Assembly: GCA_029204225.1 (NCBI GenBank)
Contig: CM055092.1
Location: forward strand, 74,463,746 to 74,527,745
Origin: Diphasiastrum complanatum
Taxonomy: Eukaryota > Streptophyta > Lycopodiopsida > Lycopodiales > Lycopodiaceae
DNA: 64,000 bases
Reading direction: 5' to 3'
In this document: piece after piece, positions 32,407-43,600 of the stretch
Layout of the letters: the number at the start of each line of letters is the position of its first letter
Numbering within the stretch: the stretch's first letter is position 1
Notes under the pieces: generated by a model
What the model saw: only the letters and a program-made list of their open reading frames with translations
The model's database searches: none
What the model was told of the DNA's origin: nothing
Position numbers and translations under genes: made by a program

Positions 32407-32740
32407 TGGCCGAGAAACTTCAAATCAAGCTGCAAATCCAGGTGCGCCATCTTATATGGTGATTTGTCAGCAGTTGAGTACGGCACTCAATGACATGAAT
32501 AATCGTAATCAGATGAGAGATCAACAAATGGAGGTTCTTTTGAATCAAGTCAAATTGATGTCTTCGCCCAATCTCGATTTTCAACTGGAGGTTTATGCGG
32601 GCGAGAAGAAGGAGAAAAAACATGAGGTCGTCGAGGACTGGCTGGCCAAGTGGAGTAATTACTTCAATATGCTCGGTGTTCATGATGAGAAGAAAATTGA
32701 AAGTGTCGTGTTGTTCTTACGCGGCAAAGTGTCATAGTAT
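32407..32740 (+). pseudogene. gag N-terminal fragment
   Basis: Starting near an ATG at 32407, with one early frame change, the reading gives ANPGAPSYMVICQQLSTALNDMN and then EDWLAKWSNYFNMLGVHDEKKI and VVLFLRGKVS, a retrotransposon gag core. It ends in a stop at 32735-32737. The N-terminus resembles the fragment at 18161. Confidence 0.55.
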
Positions 32741-32966
32741 CAAGCAATATACTTGTTTATGCTCATGAATGCATAGAGTAGAGATGCGTTGTCAACGCAT
32801 GATCAACGTGTACATAACTCACCTCAATACCACAACATTTTGTGCAAAGATGGAACCATTATTTAAACATTGCCATAAGAGCAGTAAATCGCAATTTACA
32901 ACATATACTTCATTATGAAATGAGTGGAGAGCATTCATCATATGAGTATCATACCAAAAGGTATTG

Positions 32967-32970
<4 letters not shown>

Positions 32971-33056
<86 letters not shown>
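32971..33056. repeat. (GA)n microsatellite, about 43 units
   Basis: An uninterrupted AG dinucleotide run of about 86 bases. Confidence 0.95.
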
Positions 33057-33060
<4 letters not shown>

Positions 33061-34060
33061 ACCGGAGGAGAGGGGGGCACGAGGACTTGGGGGGGCAAGG
33101 AGAAGAATGGGGGGCGCGGCCGACAAGAAATGTTTTCTTTTAATTATTATCAAAAATAAAATAAAAAAAATTGAGAAATTATTTTTCAGAAATAGAAACC
33201 TATTAAAAATAATAATTGTGAGAAATTGATGGCGAAAAATAATTTTTTTACAAAAATAGTATTTGTGAAAAAAATTGGCGAATAATGGCTTTTTAAAAAA
33301 TAGAAAGTTTTTTAAAAATGGTAAATGTGAAAATTGGCTAGTAAGGGCTTTTCAATTTAAAAAAAAAATAGTAAATGATGAATAATAGCCACACATGTGA
33401 GTAATAATAGGATTTTTTCTTTTAACACTGAAACTTCATTTTGAAGGGCACAAAAACTGGATAGAAATTGTTGAACTTCACTCAAATGAATTGAGTAGCT
33501 AGAGGCTTTGAAGGAACTAGATGGAGAGCGGGACAAAATTCCCCTACAACATACCTTTGGTAATGAGAATATTCTTCAAGTTCACTTTGAAGATGTTAAC
33601 AATGGCTTCAATGTAGGAGGAATTGTAGTGGAGCTATAACTATAGGAACCATTTACGAGAGTTGAGTCCTTAGTGAAAAACTCTTCTGATCATACAAAAT
33701 TTGACGCAAAGGTAGAGTATTCTAGCAATTATTAGGTCATTAGTTAGAACTAATGATTTTTTTAAGGACCATATTGTATGTTATATGAACGTGTGTTGTA
33801 AGCACTCATTTAAAACGACAATGAGTTGTCATGGCAGAAGGATGATAAACTCCAAAAACTTGAAAAGAACACTAGGAACATTATGTTTCTAGCTCCTAGA
33901 AACATGCACCAACAATGACAACTACCTATCAAAAGGGAGGGTTTGAAGGTGCTTAAGACCCTCGCTTTGGTCCCTTAAATGCACCATCATAAATGCTCAC
34001 CAAACATTACTCTCCCTACCTCATAAACAAGCAAGAATACATGTGAAAGGGGCCAATGCA

Positions 34061-34102
34061 ACTATACACACACACACACACACACACACATCTCTCTCTC
34101 TC
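34061..34102. repeat. compound (CA)n(CT)n microsatellite
   Basis: A run of ACAC is followed by TCTCTCTCTCTC, then a C-rich tract ending about 34120. Confidence 0.9.
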
Positions 34103-34586
34103 TACACCCCCCCCCTCCCCAAACAAAAAAAACAATGCTTGAGAAAATCAACAGTGTAAAAATGGAATTGGCATTATTTTGAAAAACTCGATGGCATGAA
34201 AATATTAACCATTTTTTATATAGGCATATTAACCCTTTTATGAGTACTAGTTCTAAAAAAACCAAAAAGCTTTAAACAATTGCATGTTTTTGATGATAAT
34301 TACAAAAAGCTCCCTCCCTCGTAATTTTTGTTTCTTTGGTTGGAGGTAGCCACTAAAGCCAACCTCCATATAAAACATGCCCAATGGTGTCCAAAAGTTG
34401 CCATGACAACTTTTGATTGGCTCCAGCTCAATAGGTCTACTTTTTCACCCTTCTACCTCCTTAATCCCCCACCCCTTCCTTGCATGAGTGTGGATTAGGA
34501 TGTGCTTGGATACATGGCCGATGAAGCTAAAAAATAAACACCATCTATGTCCCCAAATCGGACACAAGAAAACCCCCCGCTGGCCC

Positions 34587-34608
34587 CAGCGACCCCCCCC
34601 CCCCCCCC
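34587..34608. repeat. poly-C tract in GC-rich patch
   Basis: A near-uninterrupted run of C just upstream of the candidate 5' UTR exon of the SPT20-like gene. Confidence 0.85.
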
Positions 34609-34639
34609 CGGCAGGCCTTTTTGCCCGCGTCATGTGAAA

Positions 34640-34816
34640 CCACCGCCTTCTTCCCAATTTGGGGGCCAAGCTGAAATTAGAAACACGATTTTCTATACAA
34701 GGAACTTGGAAGCAAAGATTTTCGTCCATTTCTCTCGATCATCAATTTTTGGAGGCTTTTTCTTTCGATCAACCCCCGCTATTCGGCCGAGAGAGCGGAA
34801 ACAGCACAATCGCAGG
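34640..34816 (+). promoter_or_regulatory. candidate noncoding first exon of the SPT20/PHL-like gene
   Basis: A locally GC-richer, pyrimidine-laden stretch ends at a donor-like CGCAG|GTAGAA (exon end 34816). A matching acceptor, TTGTGAGCAG, ends at 37563, 97 bases before the start codon at 37660. A TATA-like TCTATACAAG lies near 34692. This is a positional inference with no coding evidence; the intervening 2.7 kb would be a 5' UTR intron. Confidence 0.3.
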
Positions 34817-35080
34817 TAGAATGTGCTTTTGCTTTTAGCTGCTCTGGCATCACTCTCATAGATCAGGTCTTGCGAACAGTGATCGATTTCTTGTTCTCTC
34901 ATAGCAGGAGTAATATTCTGATTTTTATTCACTCAAACCGTTAGTAATATCATGGTTTTGTTTCACAACTGTTTCTGATAGCACTAGCTTCAATATCCTC
35001 AATATTAACGCTGGACATCCATATACAGGTCAAGCGAAGTTTGGAAAAAGAGTTTCTTAGCTAACCGTTTTTGGTATCCG

Positions 35081-35134
35081 GGATTCGAGCCTGGCTTTTC
35101 AAGGACGCAGCAACCACCTTCGGATACTCGCCTA
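35081..35134 (-). repeat. SINE-like tRNA-derived module, copy 1
   Basis: On the − strand an A-box-like TAGGCGAGTATC (35134-35123) is followed by GGTTGCTGCGTCCTTGAAAA and the B box GGCTCGAATCC (35091-35081, 10 of 11). The same internal wording recurs in the copy at 35661-35715, indicating a dispersed SINE family rather than a tRNA gene. Confidence 0.6.
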
Positions 35135-35660
35135 CTGCGAGGGATAATATTATGATTGTGGGGTATGGATGGGGAGGATGTTAACATCAGCGGCACAGGT
35201 TGCTTGTGAATCTTGGTTGTTTCAAGCGTTGATGTTAAGCTAGCAGTATCATAGCCACTTAGCATGCTGTTTCATTCAAGATCTGGACAATGCTCTCACT
35301 TGATGAACACAATTGGATATGCTTGTTCTTGTCGTTTGGTACCAAAGACATCAAGACATGTATAAATTTTAGGGTTTTGCCTCTCCTTGTGTTAATATTC
35401 AGCAATATGTTATCTGCTGCTCATGGTCAGGCCAAATATCTTTATTATGCTAACCTTGCAATTTAAGTTACGTTTCTCTAGATGTGCCTTTATGCGGCTG
35501 ATTGGAATCAAAACCTGACCTCTGCGAGATGAAAGGAAGGGGAAAGCAAGCGTTCACCAACACTGTTTTGTTGGGGGACAATTAGAAATATGTTACAAGG
35601 TTTTGGACTATTTTGTTTTTGACCACAGTATTTGTTAGCGTTTGCCAGCTTCAGCAATTC

Positions 35661-35715
35661 GGATTTGAGCCTGTATTTTTGAGGACGCAGCAACTATTCT
35701 TACCCAGCTCGACTA
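35661..35715 (-). repeat. SINE-like tRNA-derived module, copy 2
   Basis: On the − strand the A box TAGTCGAGCTGG (35715-35704) fits TRGYNNAGYNGG, followed by AGTTGCTGCGTCCTCAAAAA and the B box GGCTCAAATCC (35671-35661, 9 of 11). Box-to-box distance equals that of copy 1 within a base. Confidence 0.6.
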
Positions 35716-35962
35716 CTACTGAGCACAACCTGTAGGCTCTCGAGGATCAATTCTCATAGAATGTTCTTAAAGCCAACCTTACTACTAAAATTTACAACAC
35801 TTTAATGAGAGTGGTAACTTCCTCATGCTGTCTCTAAATATAAAATTGATAACTAAAACTAATGGATTTTTTACAGCTAGAATTTTAAAATTAATCTTTG
35901 AATTGCCAATGCTAAAAATTGGCCTGAAAGGCATTATTGTTTTTTTGCAAGTAATGGTGGCC

Positions 35963-36446
35963 CGTAGAATCTGAGAACCATGTACGGTTCACTGCAGGGT
36001 TCTGAGACAGTGAACCGTACGGTTCACAAATTTGTTTATGGTGAACCGTGGTGAACCGTACTAATTAATTAATTTTTTTATGTTCCTACCTCCAAAAACA
36101 GCCCAAAAATATCCAAGAAAAAGGCCAAAAAAGCCAAAAAAAACCAGAATTGTTAGGGAGTTTAATTATTTTTTTTGGGGAGGACCATAGCATTTGTGAA
36201 ATGAGGACCAAAAATGAGGAATCTGTGAAACGAGGACCAAAAATCTGTGAAATAGTTTGTGAAATCTGAGGACCATTTGTGAAATCTGTGAAATGAGGAC
36301 CAAAAATGCCTTAGGAGAGGTTTTGGGGGGAATTTGGTAATTAATTAATAAAATAGAGGAACCCCGCGGTTCCCAGGACCCACGGTTCACCCCACGGTTC
36401 CCAGGACCCACGGTTCCCAGGACCCACGGTCCTCAGAAGTTCTATG
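35963..36446. mobile_element. small nonautonomous DNA transposon, hAT-like MITE
   Basis: The ends form an imperfect terminal inverted repeat: left CGTAGAATCTGAGAACCATG, right (reverse complement) CATAGAACTTCTGAGGACCGTG. Subterminal zones on both sides are crowded with ACGGTTCAC / CCCACGGTTCCCAGGA words, the arrangement typical of hAT transposase-binding repeats. No coding capacity. The flanking 8 bases do not match, so a target duplication is not supported. Confidence 0.5.
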
Positions 36447-37659
36447 CCATGTATAGGAGATTAATCATAAAGGTTGCATTGACGTTGCAATGAAGAAAGA
36501 GCTAATTTACAACTCAGCTCCAGTAGCTGATAGCGCTACTTGAACAACAATTTTGGGTTGTTTTGCTAAATTTTCTCCCAACTTTTTGTTATAGCCAAAA
36601 CAAGTGTTGGTTTAAATTCTGGGGAGCAAATACAACTCTGTGCAATGACTACAGTCCATGTGTAGGCGCATGTCCTGTTGATTCCTGAATCACATAATCA
36701 CTTGGACATAGTTGAACTGCCACTTCGGTTGAAACATTTGTAGCGTATGAGGATAACATACCTATTAATAGGCCATCGATACTGAGACAATACACATGGA
36801 TCATATGTAAGTGAGCTCTGCTACCTTTGCATGGATCTAGTGAATGTCCTATTTGAATCGAATTAGATTTTCTTATCAACTTAGATCAGGCACAGGAGAG
36901 GTTTTTGCATTGATTCAGTGCAGATTACACCTAAAATGACTTGTATTTTTAAAAGAAAATTTTCTGGAAATAATCCAATTTTTTTTCGATTAAACTGACT
37001 AGTGTAAGTATACGATATAAACTTAGTACATAGGAGCATATAGTAGACCCACAAGATTTAGAACCAGCCGGTTCACGGTTCGAATCACAAGTCAATGCCC
37101 GAATCAGTGCCATCGCATGCTATTTGCAGTGTCTAATGCTTTGCAAGAATCTCCAGGAAAAGGATGAGCAAACTCTTTTTGTGGGAGGAAGTTGAAAGCT
37201 TTTGAAGTGTCCATGTCCTTTACGAATCACTACATGCTCAAATACAACTTTTCTGTCGGTAGTGCTGCTCAGTGCTCACTAGAAGGTCTTCTGTTCAGAG
37301 ACTGGTCCACTATAAGGTCTTCTGTTCAGAGACTGGTCCACTATTCAAAGAAGTGACTGTATGATTAACAAGTTTCAGAAGAGGACCAAAATGAATCTAA
37401 CTAACTGCAGGTCTGACTTCTAGTAATAGGTCCAAATTGAACGTTTTCATGATTTCTGAACAGCCAGGATCTCTTCTTCAAGGCTATCTTATTTATTTAC
37501 CTTGCCTTCTTTTTCTTATTCACTTCATTAATTGACTAATTTGGCAATTGAACTTGTGAGCAGATGCAGCTACTTAGCAACCTCATATCTTTCCTTGGCA
37601 TGAGGGAAGGTTATATTTTTATGTGATCGAGTTTGCACCTGCAACAACTACTTTGTACA
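36447..37659. other. region upstream of the SPT20/PHL-like start codon
   Basis: No ORF with support. It contains a 32-bp direct tandem duplication (37282-37344) and probably the last part of a 5' UTR intron plus 5' UTR sequence (37564-37659). Confidence 0.4.
37282..37344. repeat. 32-bp tandem duplication
   Basis: AAGGTCTTCTGTTCAGAGAC begins at 37282 and again at 37314, with the rest of each unit (TGGTCCACTAT) also identical. Confidence 0.9.
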
Positions 37660-40600
37660 ATGGTGGGAGTAAGCTTCAAAATTGACAAAATAGGCAAGCG
37701 TTATGTTCCCAAACTCAAGCCTTTGCAAAATGGACAAAAATCTAGGATGGCTGTGATGCCTGTAGAGAGAGTGGAGGTAGAGGGTGCTACACTTGATTCA
37801 GGTTCCTACAAGAGCGAAAAGGTACGAAATTGTGTTACCATTGAAGACTGCCAACATAGAAACTTTGGAGCACTAAGTTCAATAACTCATTAATGTGGTT
37901 GCACTATTGTGTTGTGGAGTTTGAACAAAGATGTTGAGCTAGGTTCAACTAAACAAATGGATAGAACATTGGAGTTGAGCTTGTGTGGTTTTTGTGGAAT
38001 GGTTGTTCATCTTCTCTGCATAAAGATAACAAAATTTTTTGGGCCAAATTGTTGTCTCCCTTAAATCACTGATAGGTGTGCACCAGCAAGTATCCTAGCT
38101 ATGCAAACAACCAGATCAAAAATAGATGATAGATAGCTCGGTGCTACAGCTTTTTATCTGCCTTGGACAGTCTATTGCCAACTTGTGCAGCTAATACAGG
38201 CTACTACTAGCCTGCACAACCGTGTCTAGCCTTGTTGGAGATCTGTATGGGCTCAAATAGCAGGAAAATAGTTCATAAACATATATGAAGTAAGTAAAAA
38301 GATGTTCACAAAAAGATTTGCAGATTAAAACATTAGAACAGGTAACAGCTACAGCAGTATCATTCCTGACATTATTTGTATTTGTGAATATTTGGTTCAC
38401 CTACTAAATGTCAGCTTTAGTAATAACCAGCTTCAGCTTAATTTCACATGCGACAAATTTGAGGGTGTGGAGCCACAAATTTAAAGCCAACAACCAGGTT
38501 CATGTATATGTTTGTATCTAAAGCTGACAAAGTGCGCTAAAATTGACCTTATATGACTTTTTTTGTTGTGTGCAATCTGACTGGCAACGTAGTTTAGAAA
38601 TCTGAGATCTTGCTTTCAGAATAGAGAGCAAATGGGTTGATGAATTGAATCTGAGAAAATTTTTTCTATTAAGTTTCAATCTCATCTCTTACTTGCAAAT
38701 TAGTCGATTTTGTGTGACATGGAGAGAATGGGTTCTCAAATTCTGCTCAACCTATACAACTCAAGGGCCTCAATCACTCAAATCAATGCCATTGACTACT
38801 TTTAGATTTTTTTTTGATTGCATTCTTGTTTATTTCATGAATGGTTACTAATTCTGGAATATGTGGAAACGTGTTTGCTATACCTGTACGAATTTTGGAA
38901 TATTCAAAAATATGTTTGCCATTAGCTATATGCCAAATAAAGGCCATTTGGTCTTGAACTTAACATGAGGATCTAGTACCATGGATGGTGCAACTGTAGG
39001 TAGCCACGTAAATGCTGCATAGAATCAATCAAAGAATCATAGTATTCATGAGTAAGGTCTCTAAAGTCTAAACTACGTATCAATGAAAGAGTTAGTTTTA
39101 CAGCTGGCTTTTCCAGATCTTTTATGATTTTTGTGCATGAATTGAGCTTTCAAATTCTTGAACAGGATTCACTTGCTGGAGCTACAGATCACCTCGCAAC
39201 AAGTATTTTGAAGAAGAATACAAAGCTGACATTTGAGGAAGTGCATGATGATTCTGGTAACATTGAACCTAAACTGAAATCTTTTCAGAAGCATGAAGGT
39301 GGTCCTTAGATCTTGAAGACAGTAGGAGGGCATTTGAAGCAGTGGTGTTGTTGGGGTTATGTTTCTTAGTGCTGTATGGATAATTAATTTTGGAAATTGT
39401 GACTGTTTAATATGCTTAGGACTGACTTGTATCTATTGTTCTTTGGTGGTCTGTCTAGAGTATGAAGCCTCTTTTGCTGTCAACTTGTTTCAGGGTGGTT
39501 TTTCTCTCGGCAAACCTGCTGAGGTAAATCTATGCACTACACTGTGTATGGAGAGTCTTGTTCATTTCTGGAAATTTACAACCAAATTCAACTTTGAGTA
39601 ATGTTTGTGATATTTTCAAAGTTGTGTGATAGAAGATTCTGCCTGTCTCTGCAGAAAGGAATCATCCCCACTGCTTATGAAGTTCTGCAGCCATTGTATC
39701 CATATGACCGCACAAGTGAAAGCTTTTTGACGGTATGATAGACCGACACCTTCGAAGATATTGCATTTAAGAGCATTTCGATTCTGTTCGTTCTTAGAGA
39801 GTCATATAATGCATAAACTTGAGGATTGATAGACTTGAGCAAGAGCTTCCAGAATGCAGCCGATTTGCTGGGAGATGAGGAGTAAGATTTTTTTAGTGAT
39901 TTGTTTCATATTTCGATTATGGGTATGCCCTTTTTTGGAATTGCCATCCAATGATGGACTAATGCTGTGTCATCTTAAACTTGTTGTCATTCTAGCTGAC
40001 AAGAGCATATCGTAGTCCAATCCACTTATCAGGCCAAATGTTTTTTGATAGTTGCATGTGACCAATGTTGTAAGCTGTTTATCTGCGAAGTTCAATTTTT
40101 GCTTGTAACCTGGCAGTTTGCTTTTGCTTGAGCAGGCAATTGATTGGAGCCAACTTCCTGGCGACATGCTCAATGGCATACCCTGTAAATATATAGACGG
40201 CTGTGTTGTGTGTGAGGTGCGTGTTTAATGCATTTTGGTTGAAAAGTCTTTTGAAGATTGCTGCCACTGCAGTTTGGTTCCCATGTCTGTTTAGCTAAAT
40301 ACTTCATACATCTGTGCTTGTTGATATCATTGCTGTTTGGAGCAAAGAAGTGCACTCTTGGGAGGAGTATTTAAACTATGTAAAAGCTTATATCAAGAAA
40401 GGCTAAGTGTTAGGGACCCAACCCCCTTGTGTCCCAAACCCCAACTTGGAACTGAACGTCGACTGGGCCTGTTGACCTGACCAGTGACTCGTGGACCTGC
40501 ATGGTTGCCACGTGTCGTGATGTAGGATGTGTGCTTGGCTTGGAGACTCCCACCTTGGAGGTATACAAGGGAGGAGGTCTCATTAACCATTCATTCTGTT

Positions 40601-43600
40601 TATCTAGGAGAAGGTGAATGGGGAGCGCTTGTGCACAGCTAGGATGTGAGCTAGCTTGGGGTGGGAGATGGCTGATGGCTCTAGCAGTGGTATGGGACGT
40701 TGTTAGGGTCGGAGTCGGAGGTCGGATCTCGCTCGTTACAGGTCACAGACCAGGGCACGGAGGGTGGATCTAGATTGGATTACATGGCAGGGTGGATCGT
40801 GTGGCGTTCGGTCCGTAGTGGCTAACCGGAACCTAGTGGTCTGCGGTAAGTAGGACGTAACATTTGGTATCAGAGCCACCGTAATCCATGTACAGGTTTG
40901 ATCGATCCGACGAAGGCAATCTATAAGTTTTGCAATTTGACTGATCGTTGTTTAGAACCGGGATTCGGCGTTTTTCCGTCTTTCCTCAATAACAAGTTTT
41001 TCAGATTTCATATAAAAAAAAGTTGTAGTAGCTTCAACGCAGGCTGCCCTGAGCTGCGCGGCTGACCTGCGCAGTTGCGGTGGCAGTTGCCCTGGCACCA
41101 ACGAGCCCAGCTGCCGCTTGCGTAGCCTGCTAGTGGGCTGGCGCGCTGCTTGCAAGTGGGGGCTAGCTCAGCCGTCAGGGGGTCGCCATGTGGCAGGGAT
41201 GGAGGAAGCATGGGGGGGAGGCACACCCCCTGCTGCTTGGTTTCATGTGGAAGAGGAGGGGGTGGTGGATTGCCACTCATTTGCACATCTCTCTTGGTTG
41301 GGTACTAATCTTGGTGGCAGCCATGGACAATACCACTTTGATTGTGTGTAGTCAACAAGCTTGAGCTTGTGAGTTCTTTCCTTGAGTTGAGCTTGTGAGT
41401 TCTTCTCTACTCTTTGTATATCTTCTTTCACACTTGAGACATGGATCCCAGTCCCTCCACTTAGCCTACATCTCCTCCTCCTAAGGCTATGGCATTTACT
41501 TCTATCTTAGATTCTGATATATTGTTGTCGGCTATCAACAATCTACAACAACAGATTGTCGATATGCAAGCAAGACATGCAAAGGATCAGCAGGAACTGA
41601 GGGAGCTAATGTAGTTAAGGCAATTACTGCACCAGCCCTTGTTTACACCTGAAATCTTTATTGGAAAAAAGAAAGACAGAGCCCCTGAAGTGGTCATGTC
41701 GTGGATTGATCGATGGAAATCGCAATTTCCCATGCATGATTCTTGTGACGACAACAAGATCAACCTGGCTATCATGTACTTGCGAAGTAAAGCTTTTACT
41801 TGGTGGCAGGACTTAAGGGGAAAGCCTGAAGCACCTAGGATGTGGGAAGATTTTTGTAAGGCCTTCAAGGCGGTCTTCCTTTCTATCCTTGATGATTCGA
41901 CTTCTATCATTAGTATGCGACGATACAAATGGGGAACTGGTCCCTTGATTAGTATTTGCAAGAATTTTAGGAGATATATGCTCATTTTGCAACTAGAATA
42001 GATCCTCTTTTGGTGGAATTGCATTTCATTCTAGGCCTAGAGATTATCAGGTAAGGGTTAGGAGGAACCGACGTCTTACGCTCGATGATGCGGTTCGCTA
42101 AAGATGCGGTTTACCTTAGGGGTCATAAAGCCAGATGGTTAGAAATGCTCCAAGAATTTCATTATGACATTTAGTATCGGAAGGGTACATCCAATAATGT
42201 CACATATGCCTTGAGCCGGATTGGAGAGGTTAATTAGTTAAGCTTTTCTGAGATCCAATCTGAGTTATATCGGTCCTTAAGAGATTTGTGTAGGACTGAT
42301 AGGTACTTTGGTTGTATTTGGCTAGACGTCTTGGCAGGTACTTCTAGATCTAGTGATGACCTTGGAATGCATGATTCTAGGATTTCTCCTCAGGACAAGA
42401 TATTAAGGGACTATTCCATAAGGCATTAATGGGTTACTTTTCCGGATTGGGAAAGTGTGTGTGCCAGAAAATGATGATATTAGGGCCCAAATCCTGTATG
42501 AATGCCATGACAGCCTGTGGGAGGCATATGTTCGCAAATGTGGACAATGATAAAGCTGAAAGAATTAAGGCAGCTAGTTTGTTACTTCCTTTGGAAACTC
42601 CCGAGAGGAAATGGGAAAGTATTTCCATGGATTTTGTGGTTGGGCTTCCTCGGGCGGGGAAACAAAATATGCTGTTTGGGTTATAGTTGACAGACTAACC
42701 AAAATGGCGCAATTTGTCCCAACCAAATAGTTTGTCAAAGCTTTTGAACTTGCTCAGCTTTTCAGGAAAAAGTTATTCAGGTTGTTTGGTTTGCCGAATG
42801 ATATTGTTAGTGATCAGGATTCTAAGTTTATTGGCAAATTTTGGCAAGTGGTTTTTGAGAAATTAGAGACAACCTTAAGTCTAGGGTTTGCGGATCATCC
42901 TGAATCGGATGGTCAATCTGAAAGGATGAACCAGTCTATGGAAGATATGTTTCGCGCATATGTTTCAAGAGGCAGTTGGATTGGGAAAGGTACCTTCCAA
43001 TGGTTGAATTTGCGTATAACATGGAAGAACATTCGGCGACGGGTTTTAGTCCATTCACTCTGATGTATGGTTTTTAGCCTCGAGCTCCAATCTTCGTTGG
43101 CCTCAAAAGCCTCAAGGTTAAAGAGGCGGTGGATTTCTTGCATGATATGCAAGAAATGCTGCTTGTTGCTCACAATAACATAAAAACGGCTTAGGATAGA
43201 GCCCAATTTTTCTTTGCTAATCTGAAGCAACAACCCACATTAGTTGTCTAAAGGATCGGCTTGATGGAAAGGATGAATTGATTCCATAGGATAAGCTAGT
43301 TCAGCTTGAGGACCTGACATCCTTTGTACCTTCTGAATCGCAGGCCGTTGTTGATGTACGCCAACGTGAGCTCAGAAACCGGTAGGTAACTGAGTACTTA
43401 GTTCGTTGGAAAGGAAGCTCCGAAGACGAGGACATTGGGAAAAGTAGTGAGAACGAGATTCCCAGATTTCCTTCCTTAGAGGATGAATCTTTTAAGGGGG
43501 AGGGAATGTTAGGGACCCAATCCCCTTGGGTCCCAAACCCCAATTGGAACTGAACGTCAACTGGGCCTGTTGACTTGACCAGTGACTCGTGGACTCGCAT

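Larger units (their letters stand above)
32741..34600. other. intergenic, AT-rich with microsatellites
   Basis: No gene is recognised. It includes a (GA)n tract (32971-33056), a region of degenerate AAAATTGGCGAATAATGGC-like phrases (33190-33400) and a (CA)n-(CT)n compound tract (34061-34102). Open frames across the tracts are low-complexity artefacts. Confidence 0.5.

Noticed and set aside
32842-33159. Open frames with Arg-Glu or Leu-Ser repeats over the (GA)n tract
   Set aside because: Translation of a dinucleotide microsatellite; no coding context.
34445-34819. Pro-rich and Gly-rich ORFs around the poly-C tract
   Set aside because: Composition artefacts; the region fits a noncoding leader better.
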